Shown here: in pieces, positions 1 through 6,656 of the stretch | Position numbering within the stretch: position 1 is the stretch's first letter | Layout of the letters: each line of letters opens with the position of its first letter | Assembly: GCA_040007355.1 (NCBI GenBank) | Contig: JBDTVE010000043.1 | Span: 1-9,440 of the forward strand | Direction: 5' to 3' | From: JACMLD01 sp040007355 | GTDB lineage: Bacteria; Bacteroidota; Bacteroidia; Chitinophagales; Chitinophagaceae | Length of the DNA: 9,440 bases | Position numbers and translations under genes: made by a program | The notes under the pieces: generated by a model | The model's input: only the letters and a program-made list of their open reading frames with translations | Told to the model about the DNA's origin: nothing | Databases searched by the model: none

Positions 1-40
1 CGGCGTTTTAAAAGAATTTCTGGAATTGCCGCGGAAGCAG

Positions 41-60
41 ATCCTTCCTAAGGTCAGGAT
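41..60. repeat. Small inverted repeat near the 3' end of the phosphodiesterase gene
   Basis: ATCCT (41-45) and AGGAT (56-60) form a 5-bp inverted repeat around a 10-nt loop. An alternative inner pairing is CCTT (43-46) with AAGG (50-53). It lies just beyond the stop codon of the minus-strand phosphodiesterase gene, so it could act as a weak terminator or be a short repeat of the kind often found between genes. There is no clear T tract on either strand, so the role is uncertain. Confidence 0.25.
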
Positions 61-78
61 GACAAAGATTTGAGTATC

Positions 79-984
79 TCATTCTTCGTGGAATAAATCA
101 GGGTAATCGCTGATGATGCCATCCACACCCATTTTTTTCAGGCGTTCTATCTCGGGTTTTTCATCCACTGTCCAGGCAACTACCTTAATGTGTTTCGCGT
201 GGCAGGCTTCCAGCAATGAGGCGTTCACCAGTATATAAGCGGGGCTGTAGACAGTGGGTGTAAAACCAAGTTGCAGGAGCTGGTCTTCCAGCGAACGATT
301 ATCGGTACCCTCCACCAGCAACGCTGTTTTAACGCCTGGGTATTGCCGGTGGATTATCTGCAGCGTACGCGGATCAAAAGATTGTATAATAACACGGTCC
401 ACAATTTTTTTGCCGGTAATTACTTTCATCAGCAGGTTTACAAATTCCATTGGCGCAGGGTGATACAGGTTGTCGGTCTTCGGTTGTGTTTTGGTTTCAA
501 TATTATAAAACGGCAGGGCCCGGTGCAGGGAGCGTGCAGCGGCTTCCGCGCTGTCTATTACCACGCTGAGCAGGGGCTTGGTTACCCTCATTTTTTTTTG
601 CCGTGGAAAATGCGGGTGCGGTTTCATACCCACATCGTACTGCTGTGTTTCGGCATAGCTCATGTGGTATATATTGTAATTCTTTTCCTCTTTTTCATCA
701 ATAAAACCGCCATCGGGCCGGGTAGTTATCTCGTGGTTGAAAAAGGGCTCATGAGAAATAATCACCTGTTTGTCTTTGGTTATCACAGCATCCATTTCAA
801 GGGTGCTCACACCCAGTGCAAGCGCGTTTAGCATGGCGGGCACCGTGTTCTCGGGCATCAGGCCACGACCGCCCCGGTGTGCTTCCGTATCAAAAGCCGG
901 CAGGTTCATGGTGGTTTGTTTTACCGTATTACAGCAGAATGCAAGTGTTACGATGAGTGTAAATACAACAATTGTTTTGTTCAT
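79..984 (-). CDS. Glycerophosphodiester phosphodiesterase family protein, exported
   Basis: This 301-residue protein belongs to the GDPD family, which hydrolyses glycerophosphodiesters to sn-glycerol 3-phosphate and an alcohol in a TIM-barrel fold. Visible motifs are AHRGGRG (residues 35-41, catalytic His36 and Arg37), PENT (44-47, metal ligand Glu45), LEMDAVITKD (62-71, Glu63 and Asp65), and ISHEP with His78, the second catalytic His. Near the C-terminus, AWTVD (270-274) and GVDGIISDYPDL (286-297) close the barrel as expected. The HD usual after the second catalytic strand is HE here. The N-terminus is a hydrophobic signal segment (residues 4-16) followed by Cys17-Cys18, so it is probably a lipoprotein or periplasmic protein, although Phe before Cys17 makes a poor lipobox. 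The ATG start at 982-984 gives a clean signal sequence. It is the last gene of a likely mrp-paiB-GDPD transcript, 56 nt after the paiB-like gene. The family is certain; the exact substrate is not. Confidence 0.92.
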   Translation of the reverse strand: MNKTIVVFTLIVTLAFCCNTVKQTTMNLPAFDTEAHRGGRGLMPENTVPAMLNALALGVSTLEMDAVITKDKQVIISHEPFFNHEITTRPDGGFIDEKEEKNYNIYHMSYAETQQYDVGMKPHPHFPRQKKMRVTKPLLSVVIDSAEAAARSLHRALPFYNIETKTQPKTDNLYHPAPMEFVNLLMKVITGKKIVDRVIIQSFDPRTLQIIHRQYPGVKTALLVEGTDNRSLEDQLLQLGFTPTVYSPAYILVNASLLEACHAKHIKVVAWTVDEKPEIERLKKMGVDGIISDYPDLFHEE

Positions 985-1040
985 ATATGGCAGGTTATGC
1001 AGGTAAACAATGGTCTTGCTTGTAACACCAGGCCGCTGTG

Positions 1041-1694
1041 TTATTCTCCCATGACACGGTTGTTTTTATCAAACAAGTCCATTTCACGCTGTCTCATTTC
1101 TCCGGCAATAGCGGCGGCCGGGCCGCCCTGGGTTTGCAGGGCAGCGGTAATGATCTGATAAGTCTCCTGGTCGCGGTTCTGGCTTAGCTTAAAAACATTG
1201 TCCAGGTGCGTAATCTCCAATTCAAACGCCACAATAGCTTTCATCATCCTGTTGATATATTCTTCGGGCATTTTTTCTACCAGTGCGGGCGAATGCTTAT
1301 CATTTTCAAATAAAGCGGTTGTGCGTGTCAGTATATCCAGCAATGCTGTATCATCTAAAAAAGTAAGAACGCCGCTTGCATGTACGGAGATATAGTTCCA
1401 GGTAGAGGCGGTTTGTTTGTTCTTGTACAAACTGGCGCTTACATAACTATGGGGACCGGTAAAAACGGCCAATGCCCGGGGATTCTGTTCAAATGCCAGA
1501 CAATGATCCGTTTTGCGCTGCACATGCCCCAGCAGGAATAATTTTTCTGCTCTTTCTTCCAGTAACAAGGGCACCTGCGTGGCCACCGGCTGTTGGTGAT
1601 GATCACAACCGGTGAGCAGGGCAAACGGGTTTGCGCTCATAAACTGTTTTACAACAGCAATATCTTTCTCTTTAAAATAGGGAAGGTTGTACAT
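1041..1694 (-). CDS. paiB: PaiB-family FMN-binding protein (negative transcriptional regulator family)
   Basis: A protein of 217 residues if it starts at the ATG at 1692-1694. A TTG two codons upstream extends the open frame, but the family characteristically begins MYxPxxF and this protein begins MYNLPYF, so the ATG is preferred. PaiB/FMN_bind_2 signatures are all present: pFALLTG near residue 25, GH at 56-57, GPHSYVSASLY (80-90), TWNY (98-101), a VAFELEI segment near 155-161, and KLSQNR (169-174). The split-barrel fold binds flavin. The Bacillus subtilis member was named as a repressor of protease and sporulation genes, but most members have no proven regulatory role, and no helix-turn-helix is evident here. 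Canonical SPxWY and PTWNY appear as SASLY and STWNY, a mild divergence. It sits 47 nt downstream of mrp and 56 nt upstream of the phosphodiesterase gene with no visible promoter in either gap, which suggests co-transcription. Family assignment is firm; function is open. Confidence 0.9.
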   Translation of the reverse strand: MYNLPYFKEKDIAVVKQFMSANPFALLTGCDHHQQPVATQVPLLLEERAEKLFLLGHVQRKTDHCLAFEQNPRALAVFTGPHSYVSASLYKNKQTASTWNYISVHASGVLTFLDDTALLDILTRTTALFENDKHSPALVEKMPEEYINRMMKAIVAFELEITHLDNVFKLSQNRDQETYQIITAALQTQGGPAAAIAGEMRQREMDLFDKNNRVMGE

Positions 1695-1741
1695 GGGCAA
1701 ACCATTTTTTATAAGACGGCTGATGTCGGGCCTGTTGCCAT

Positions 1742-2842
1742 TCAGGCCACCACTTCCGCAACCCTTGCTGTTCCTATTTGAGCGTTTAACATAGAAATAC
1801 TTCTGACCGTTTGTGCCGCAAACGCAGTAAAGGCGCTTTTTGTAATTTCGTCGTTGCTCATCATCACGGGTATCCCCGAATCGCCCCCTTCGCGTATGTT
1901 TTGCACCAGCGGTATCTGTCCCAGCAGAAGCAGGTCGTATTCTTCGGCCAGTTTCTTACCACCGTCCTTTCCAAAAATATAATATTTATTAGCGGGCAGT
2001 TCTGCGGGCGTAAAATAACTCATGTTTTCCAGCAGGCCAATGATAGGTACGTGCAGTTGCGCCTGGCCAAACATAGCAATCCCTTTTTTTGCGTCAGCCA
2101 GCGCCACATCCTGCGGTGTGGTTACAATGATGGCACCTGTTACCGGCACGGTTTGGAGCACTGTCAGATGAATATCGCCGGTGCCCGGCGGCATATCAAT
2201 TACCAGGTAGTCCAGCTCATCCCAGAAAACATCGGTTACAAACTGGCGAATGGCGCTACTGGCCATTGGGCCGCGCCATACAACCGCACTTTTTTCGTCT
2301 ACCAGTAACCCTATGCTCATGAGCTTGATGCCATATTTTTCCAGTGGCACTATCTTCCCTTTTTCATTTTCACCCATATCCATCATCATGGGTCTTTCTC
2401 CCCGAACGCCAAACATAATGGGCACGCTGGGCCCGTATATGTCTGCATCCATTAAACCAACTTTGGCATTGCCTGCAGCCAGGGCTAGCGCAAGATTGGC
2501 AGCTACCGTACTCTTTCCCACACCGCCTTTACCGCTCATCACCGCTATAATATTTTTTACTTTTGGCAATACCTGCCCGGAATCCTTTCGGTTGGTAGAT
2601 GTATTGGAAGTAAAATGTATGGTAACAACAGCATCCTTATCAACCTGCGTTTTGATGGCTTTTTCACAGGCGTTGCGCATCATATCCTTCATGGGACATG
2701 CAGGCGTTGTGAGTACCAGGGTAAATGAGACCTGGTTGCCGTTAATAACAACATCTTTGATCATGTTCAGGGTAACCAGGTCCTTTCCCAGATCGGGCTC
2801 CTGCACAGTGCTTAACGCGCTCATTATTTGTTCCTGCTGCAT
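1742..2842 (-). CDS. mrp: Mrp/NBP35-family P-loop ATPase with N-terminal MIP18 (DUF59) domain
   Basis: A 366-residue Mrp (ApbC) homologue, the family of cytosolic iron-sulfur cluster carrier or assembly ATPases. Residues about 4-78 form a MIP18/DUF59 domain with the TPACPMKD motif (Cys49). Residues about 95-355 form the MinD/Mrp-type ATPase with the deviant Walker A MSGKGGVGKST (102-112), switch I DADIYGPSVP (132-141), Walker B/switch II LVIDMPPGTGD (213-223) and the family motif WRGPMASSAIRQ (189-200). Where Enterobacterial Mrp carries the cluster-binding CxxC after ENMS, this protein reads ENMSYFTPAELPANKYYIFG and has no cysteine. Its only two cysteines are Cys49 and Cys59 in the N-terminal domain. 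This variant is, to my knowledge, usual in Bacteroidota. The ATG at 2840-2842 is taken as the start; Met7 (IMSAL) is an alternative with an AGGA upstream. A TAATTTTG -7 box lies 38 nt upstream. It appears to be the first gene of the three-gene minus-strand run. Confidence 0.95.
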   Translation of the reverse strand: MQQEQIMSALSTVQEPDLGKDLVTLNMIKDVVINGNQVSFTLVLTTPACPMKDMMRNACEKAIKTQVDKDAVVTIHFTSNTSTNRKDSGQVLPKVKNIIAVMSGKGGVGKSTVAANLALALAAGNAKVGLMDADIYGPSVPIMFGVRGERPMMMDMGENEKGKIVPLEKYGIKLMSIGLLVDEKSAVVWRGPMASSAIRQFVTDVFWDELDYLVIDMPPGTGDIHLTVLQTVPVTGAIIVTTPQDVALADAKKGIAMFGQAQLHVPIIGLLENMSYFTPAELPANKYYIFGKDGGKKLAEEYDLLLLGQIPLVQNIREGGDSGIPVMMSNDEITKSAFTAFAAQTVRSISMLNAQIGTARVAEVVA

Positions 2843-2880
2843 TATGGTTAAAAAGGTTATGTTAAAAAACTATTTTGTCG

Positions 2881-2888
2881 CAAAATTA
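2881..2888 (-). promoter_or_regulatory. Bacteroidota-type -7 box for the mrp operon
   Basis: On the minus strand this reads TAATTTTG, an exact match to the TAnnTTTG -7 element of Bacteroidota primary sigma factor promoters. Transcription would begin about 5 nt further on, leaving a leader of roughly 30 nt before the mrp ATG. No TTG sits at the ideal -33 spacing; the nearest, at 2903-2905, is only 14 nt away. The box overlaps a perfect inverted repeat, ATTTTG-TCG-CAAAAT (2872-2886), which could be an operator or chance in AT-rich DNA. Confidence 0.5.
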
Positions 2889-2909
2889 ACCAATGGCGGG
2901 GGCAATTTG

Positions 2910-2942
2910 TTGTATTTCTGAAAAATGAAGTAATTATCTTTG
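2910..2942 (+). promoter_or_regulatory. Bacteroidota-type promoter (TTG -33, TATCTTTG -7)
   Basis: TTG (2910-2912) is followed after 22 nt by TATCTTTG (2935-2942), an exact TAnnTTTG box at accepted spacing. It points towards the secreted CarboxypepD_reg-like gene at 3080 and would give a leader of about 130 nt. It is arranged divergently with the mrp box, the two -7 elements being about 46 nt apart, so both transcripts could share regulation. Confidence 0.55.
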
Positions 2943-3079
2943 AACCGTATGGCGCCTGTTTTATGAGATGCGGGAAGCAGGGTGGGCAATTAAAAATAAA
3001 TTAATTAAATAAGGGTGGTAAGCGGTAAAAGCGGTATTAATTACTGAAATAACCAACCTTTATAAAACAATTATTCCGG

Positions 3080-3718
3080 ATGAAAAAATTGCTACTTTTT
3101 ACTTTCTTTGCTGCTGTTTTGGCTGGTAAATCAATGGCGCAGTTTACACAGCTGAAAGATTCCGTAGTGCAATTGTACGGAGTGGTAATGACGGCAGACA
3201 GTTTGAAAGGCATACCTTCCGTGAGTGTTATTGTAAAAGGCCAGAACCGCGGTACCATGAGCAATGAACAGGGTGTATTCTCCATCGTGGTGTTAAAGGG
3301 AGACGTGGTGGAATTCACCAGCATCGGTTATAAACCCAAGGCGGTGGAAATACCGCGTAACCTGGAAGGCAACCAGCAAAGTATTATACAACTGATGGTC
3401 ACGGATACCATGTACCTGCCGGTTACCATTATAAAGCCACGTCCCACAAAAGAGCAGTTTGAACGCGATTTTATAAACACCGATATACCCTCCGACAACC
3501 TGGAAATAGCCCGCAAAAACAACGATGCCGCCACCAGGCGGGCGCTAATGAGGGGTCTTCCGCGCGATGGTCGCGAATCGGCCAATTTTGCTCTTGCCCA
3601 GGGTGCCAAAAAATATTATTATGCCGGGCAAACTCCGCCCATCGGACTACTGAATCCCCTGGCCTGGGCTGATTTTATAAGCGCCTGGAAACGGGGCGAT
3701 TTTAAAAACAACAAATAA
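3080..3718 (+). CDS. Secreted CarboxypepD_reg-like (carboxypeptidase regulatory-like) domain protein
   Basis: A 212-residue exported protein. Residues 1-20 are a classic signal peptide: MKK, a hydrophobic core LLLFTFFAAVLAG, and a probable cleavage after SMA before Gln21. Residues about 31-110 match the CarboxypepD_reg-like beta-sandwich found at the N-terminus of TonB-dependent outer membrane receptors and in stand-alone Bacteroidota proteins. The pattern is LYGVVMTADSLKGIPSVSVIVKG, NRGTMSNEQGVFSI and GDVVEFTSIGYKPK. No plug or beta-barrel follows, so this is the short stand-alone form. The C-terminal 100 residues are charged and rich in Arg and Asn, with an aromatic YYYAGQTPPIGLLNP stretch near 179-193, and belong to no enzyme family I recognise. 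No sorting domain is visible, so a periplasmic or envelope location is most likely. The ATG at 3080 directly precedes the signal peptide. Its promoter lies about 140 nt upstream. The role is unknown; cell-envelope assembly or surface binding is only a guess. Confidence 0.85.
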   Translation: MKKLLLFTFFAAVLAGKSMAQFTQLKDSVVQLYGVVMTADSLKGIPSVSVIVKGQNRGTMSNEQGVFSIVVLKGDVVEFTSIGYKPKAVEIPRNLEGNQQSIIQLMVTDTMYLPVTIIKPRPTKEQFERDFINTDIPSDNLEIARKNNDAATRRALMRGLPRDGRESANFALAQGAKKYYYAGQTPPIGLLNPLAWADFISAWKRGDFKNNK

Positions 3719-3857
3719 GGCAATACCGGCATTGGTTTTTCATGGCTTCCTTCTTGCGTCGCAATCCGTTCATCGGCATATCTTTGGGCAGCACGGAATA
3801 GTTAATTATTTTGCGCCTGGTTCAGGCCATCAGTTATCCGGCCACCGCTTCACTATA

Positions 3858-3865
3858 TACTTTTG
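3858..3865 (+). promoter_or_regulatory. Bacteroidota-type -7 box immediately before the acyl-CoA dehydrogenase gene
   Basis: TACTTTTG exactly matches TAnnTTTG and ends 5 nt before the ATG at 3871. A TTA (3834-3836) stands at the -33 position with a 21-nt spacer instead of the usual TTG. The usual distance from the -7 box to the transcription start places the first RNA base at or within a few bases of the start codon, so the mRNA would be leaderless or nearly so. Confidence 0.5.
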
Positions 3866-3870
3866 CACTT

Positions 3871-4764
3871 ATGATTCAAACTGTTTCAGTCATTGGGGCC
3901 GGCACCATGGGCAATGGTATTGCGCATGTATTTGCTCAAAATGGTTTTACCGTAAACCTGATCGACGTATCGCCCGCACAGTTAGAAAAAGCAATGGTCG
4001 CCATTACAAAAAACCTGGACCGGCAGGCAGGAAAGGCCTTGATCACGGAAGCGCAAAAACAGTCCACACTAAACAACCTCCATACAAAAACATCCATCCC
4101 GGAAGCCGTAAAAGATTCCGACCTGGTAATAGAAGCCGCTTCAGAAAATACCGAGCTTAAATTATCCATATTTAAACAGATAGATGCGGCAGCGCCGCCC
4201 CGGGCCCTGCTGGCCAGCAATACCTCGTCTATCTCCATTACTACCATCGCCGCAGTTACCAAAAGACCCGGCCTGGTTATTGGCATGCATTTTATGAACC
4301 CGGTACCAGTCATGAAACTAGTTGAGATTATCAATGGTTATGCCACCACCAAACAAACCACCGATACCATTGTGGAGTTAACGACCCGCTTACAAAAAAC
4401 GGCCTGCGTAGTGAGTGATTATCCCGGCTTTATTGCCAACCGTATTTTAATGCCCATGATCAACGAAGCTATATACAGCCTGTTTGAAGGCGTGGCCGGT
4501 GTAGCGGAAATCGATACCATCATGAAATTGGGTATGGCCCATCCCATGGGGCCCTTGCAACTGGCCGATTTCATAGGGCTGGACATCTGTCTTTCTATAT
4601 TGCAGGTTTTGCAACAGGGTTTTGGCTATCCAAAATACGCCCCTTGTCCCCTGCTGGTAAATATGGTTAAAGCCGGAAAATTGGGCGTAAAAACCGGCGA
4701 AGGATTTTATACCTACACTCCCGGCAGTAAAGAACTGATTCCGGGTGAGCGGTTTAGAAAATAG
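3871..4764 (+). CDS. 3-hydroxyacyl-CoA (3-hydroxybutyryl-CoA) dehydrogenase
   Basis: A 297-residue NAD-dependent dehydrogenase that interconverts (S)-3-hydroxyacyl-CoA and 3-oxoacyl-CoA, as in beta-oxidation, butyrate or phenylacetate pathways. The Rossmann domain starts at once with VSVIGAGTMGNGIA (GxGxxG at residues 9-14) and Asp32 at the end of strand 2 for the NAD ribose. SNTSS (116-120), GMHFMNP (138-144), KLVEII (149-154) and FIANR (187-191) supply Ser119, His140, Glu152 and Asn190. These match human HADH Ser137, His158, Glu170 and Asn208 with a constant offset of 18. The C-terminal helical domain carries HPMGPLQLADFIGLD (224-238) and ends with KTGEGFYTY (274-282). The open frame extends 20 codons upstream to a TTG, but the family begins just before the Rossmann strand and a promoter box occupies that extension, so the ATG at 3871 is chosen. 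It is a single-domain enzyme without a fused enoyl-CoA hydratase, and no beta-oxidation partner lies nearby. Whether it corresponds to Hbd or PaaH cannot be told. Confidence 0.94.
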   Translation: MIQTVSVIGAGTMGNGIAHVFAQNGFTVNLIDVSPAQLEKAMVAITKNLDRQAGKALITEAQKQSTLNNLHTKTSIPEAVKDSDLVIEAASENTELKLSIFKQIDAAAPPRALLASNTSSISITTIAAVTKRPGLVIGMHFMNPVPVMKLVEIINGYATTKQTTDTIVELTTRLQKTACVVSDYPGFIANRILMPMINEAIYSLFEGVAGVAEIDTIMKLGMAHPMGPLQLADFIGLDICLSILQVLQQGFGYPKYAPCPLLVNMVKAGKLGVKTGEGFYTYTPGSKELIPGERFRK

Positions 4765-4811
4765 ACAGCACAACAGCGCGACTATGTTGCACCGTTATTC
4801 TGTAAAACAAA

Positions 4812-4836
4812 CTGGTTTCAGTTCGGACCAAACCAG
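4812..4836. terminator. Hairpin between convergent genes, possible two-way terminator
   Basis: CTGGTTT (4812-4818) and AAACCAG (4830-4836) form a perfect 7-bp stem with an 11-nt loop. It lies in the 103-nt gap between the ends of the acyl-CoA dehydrogenase gene and the oppositely oriented sugar dehydrogenase gene, the expected place for a shared terminator. There is no good T tract on either side, so an intrinsic terminator is only plausible. Confidence 0.4.
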
Positions 4837-4867
4837 CTCAATAAACTGTTATACATACCCCGCATCC

Positions 4868-6577
4868 TTATCGCACCAGTATCTTTTGACTTAATTGTTT
4901 TTCGTTTCCAACTAAACGAACCAGGTATTGCCCTGCCGGCAGACCGGAAATGGGGATAGCCATTCTTCCAACCCGGTTGGCAATCGAGCGACTATACAGC
5001 ACCCTTCCTTCCATATTAATAATTTGCACACCGCTGAATGCAGCTGCAAGATTCAGGTTCAGCATTCCGGTGGTAACAACAGAAGGACTTACAAAATTTG
5101 CCTGCAGGCTGTTGGCAGCAACCAGCAACAGCTTTGAATAGCAACCCGTTCCATCCAGGTCTGTCATTTTTAACCGGTAATATATTTTTTGGGTGGATGC
5201 AAGCGGGTGTTTAAAATAATAATTCCCGTTGCCGGCGGCGGCAAGCGTGCCAGCCAATTGAAAATGGATGGCATCGGTACTGTATTCAACATCAAACTGT
5301 CTTAGTAGTTGTTCATCTGCCGTTACCCAGTTCATTTCATTATAACCCGTTCGGGCCGTTGCTTCAAAACGCACCAGTTTTACGGGTAAGGCCCCACTGG
5401 CACTGGCAACCACGTTGTACAGCTGCCCGTTTAAAGACGTAACATACAGTTCCCCGTTTTCCGCTTCTCCAAAAGCACTGATGCCGGTCAGTATATTGTT
5501 AAATTGAATGGTATCGGTGGCGGTGCCATTGGGTGGCAAAAGCCATACATTGTGCGAAACTTCGTCGGCAAAAATATAATAGCCGTACATAGCGGGGTTT
5601 ACGGTACCCCTGTACACATAGCCCCCGATAATAGCAAAACCACCCGTGGTATTGTTGTGTGGATAGTCAAGTAACGGTGGCGCATAAACGCCCTTGGCTG
5701 CATCAAGCGCACAACCACCATTATACGGGTGAAAGCCTTCTGTACAATGCCAGCCATAATTAAGACCACCGGTACTGCCGGCTGGTCTGAAATTCACTTC
5801 TTCCCAGGCATCCTGTCCTACATCGGCCAGCCACATATCATGCGTAAACCGGTCAAAACTCCAGCGAAAAGGGTTCCTTAGTCCAAAAGCCCATATCTCA
5901 TCCATTATATTATCATTGAGGGCAAGGAACGGATTGTCGGGCGGAATGGTATACAGCGGACCCGTAGCAGAAGTAGCTACATTTATCCTGATCATTTTTC
6001 CCAGTAACAAGCCGCCGTTTTGTGCATTGTTTAGCTGGTCTCCACCACCGCCGCCGTCACCGGTAGCAAAATACAGATAACCATCGGAACCAAAATTCAA
6101 TTTACCGCCATTGTGGTTGGATTGCCCAGGATGGGGAATGGTCAGCACCACCTGTTTGGAGCCCGGCTCGGCCTGGTTGGGAGTGCCCGAAGGCGTATGG
6201 TATCTCGCCAGTTCAACATCTCCGTTCGTATTGGTATAATACACAAAAAAATAACCGCTGGAGGCATAATTGGGTGGAAAGGCAACACTTAATAAACCCC
6301 GTTCGGAACCAGTGGTATTAATATCCGAAACCCTGAGGAAATCGCCCAGAGGGTTAAATAATTCATCGTATGCTTTAATAGTACCACCCTGCTCCACAAC
6401 AAAAAGTCGTTTGCTGAGATCCCCGGCATTCACCACATCTACCGGTTTTACCAGCCCGCTGATCTTTGAATTAAACCCAATAATCGGTTGTGCGTTCCCG
6501 GTAGAATAAAAAATACAACCAACAATAAACAGAAAGAGGGCGCAGCCGTTTTTCCATACCAGGTAGAACAGTTTCAT
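4868..6577 (-). CDS. Secreted PQQ-dependent sugar dehydrogenase (GSDH family) with T9SS sorting domain
   Basis: A 569-residue exported protein if it starts at the ATG at 6575-6577. The frame reaches an ATG at 6616, but the downstream one gives a proper signal peptide (residues 1-30: MKLFYLVWKNG, a hydrophobic core, cleavage after GNA). Residues about 35-390 form the six-bladed GSDH beta-propeller of soluble glucose and aldose-sugar dehydrogenases, which oxidise sugars with pyrroloquinoline quinone. Motifs are LFVVEQGG (58-65), HNGGKLNFGSDGYLYFATGD (155-174), GLRNPFRWSFD (232-242), ADVGQDAWEEVN (251-262), NYGWHCTEG (273-281), GGYVYRG (318-324) and FAD (336-338). Residues about 398-485 resemble the fibronectin-like LPVKLxxF module common in Bacteroidota secreted proteins. 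Residues about 494-569 are a type A T9SS sorting domain ending in GLPAGQYLVRL and a final KILVR. The protein should be released or anchored outside the outer membrane. Whether PQQ is made by this organism, and the true substrate, are unknown. Confidence 0.9.
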   Translation of the reverse strand: MKLFYLVWKNGCALFLFIVGCIFYSTGNAQPIIGFNSKISGLVKPVDVVNAGDLSKRLFVVEQGGTIKAYDELFNPLGDFLRVSDINTTGSERGLLSVAFPPNYASSGYFFVYYTNTNGDVELARYHTPSGTPNQAEPGSKQVVLTIPHPGQSNHNGGKLNFGSDGYLYFATGDGGGGGDQLNNAQNGGLLLGKMIRINVATSATGPLYTIPPDNPFLALNDNIMDEIWAFGLRNPFRWSFDRFTHDMWLADVGQDAWEEVNFRPAGSTGGLNYGWHCTEGFHPYNGGCALDAAKGVYAPPLLDYPHNNTTGGFAIIGGYVYRGTVNPAMYGYYIFADEVSHNVWLLPPNGTATDTIQFNNILTGISAFGEAENGELYVTSLNGQLYNVVASASGALPVKLVRFEATARTGYNEMNWVTADEQLLRQFDVEYSTDAIHFQLAGTLAAAGNGNYYFKHPLASTQKIYYRLKMTDLDGTGCYSKLLLVAANSLQANFVSPSVVTTGMLNLNLAAAFSGVQIINMEGRVLYSRSIANRVGRMAIPISGLPAGQYLVRLVGNEKQLSQKILVR

Positions 6578-6656
6578 AAGCTTTTTTTTGATGAATGAAT
6601 AATCCGGGGCCGGCATACCATGAAACTTCTTTGAACAAACCAGCTTTTGTTGAAAT

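Noticed and set aside
271..831. Long plus-strand open frame of 186 codons opposite the phosphodiesterase gene
   Set aside because: It is antisense to a gene with all catalytic motifs, and its translation is a low-complexity mix rich in Phe, Tyr, His and Val without domain signatures.
2250..2921. Plus-strand open frame of 223 codons opposite mrp
   Set aside because: It is a mirror of the conserved Mrp coding sequence and shows no domain of its own.
3721..3740. Possible terminator CAAT-ACCGGC-ATTG followed by GTTTTT after the secreted protein gene
   Set aside because: The stem is only 4 bp and mostly A-T, too weak to call, although its position and T run are suitable.
3811..3870. Longer TTG-initiated start for the 3-hydroxyacyl-CoA dehydrogenase
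   Set aside because: The extra 20 residues are outside the family, begin with TTG and overlap an exact -7 promoter box; the ATG at 3871 leads directly into the Rossmann strand.
6578..6616. Thirteen-codon N-terminal extension of the sugar dehydrogenase from an ATG at 6616
   Set aside because: It would put a polar, Lys-rich segment in front of an otherwise normal signal peptide starting at the ATG at 6577.
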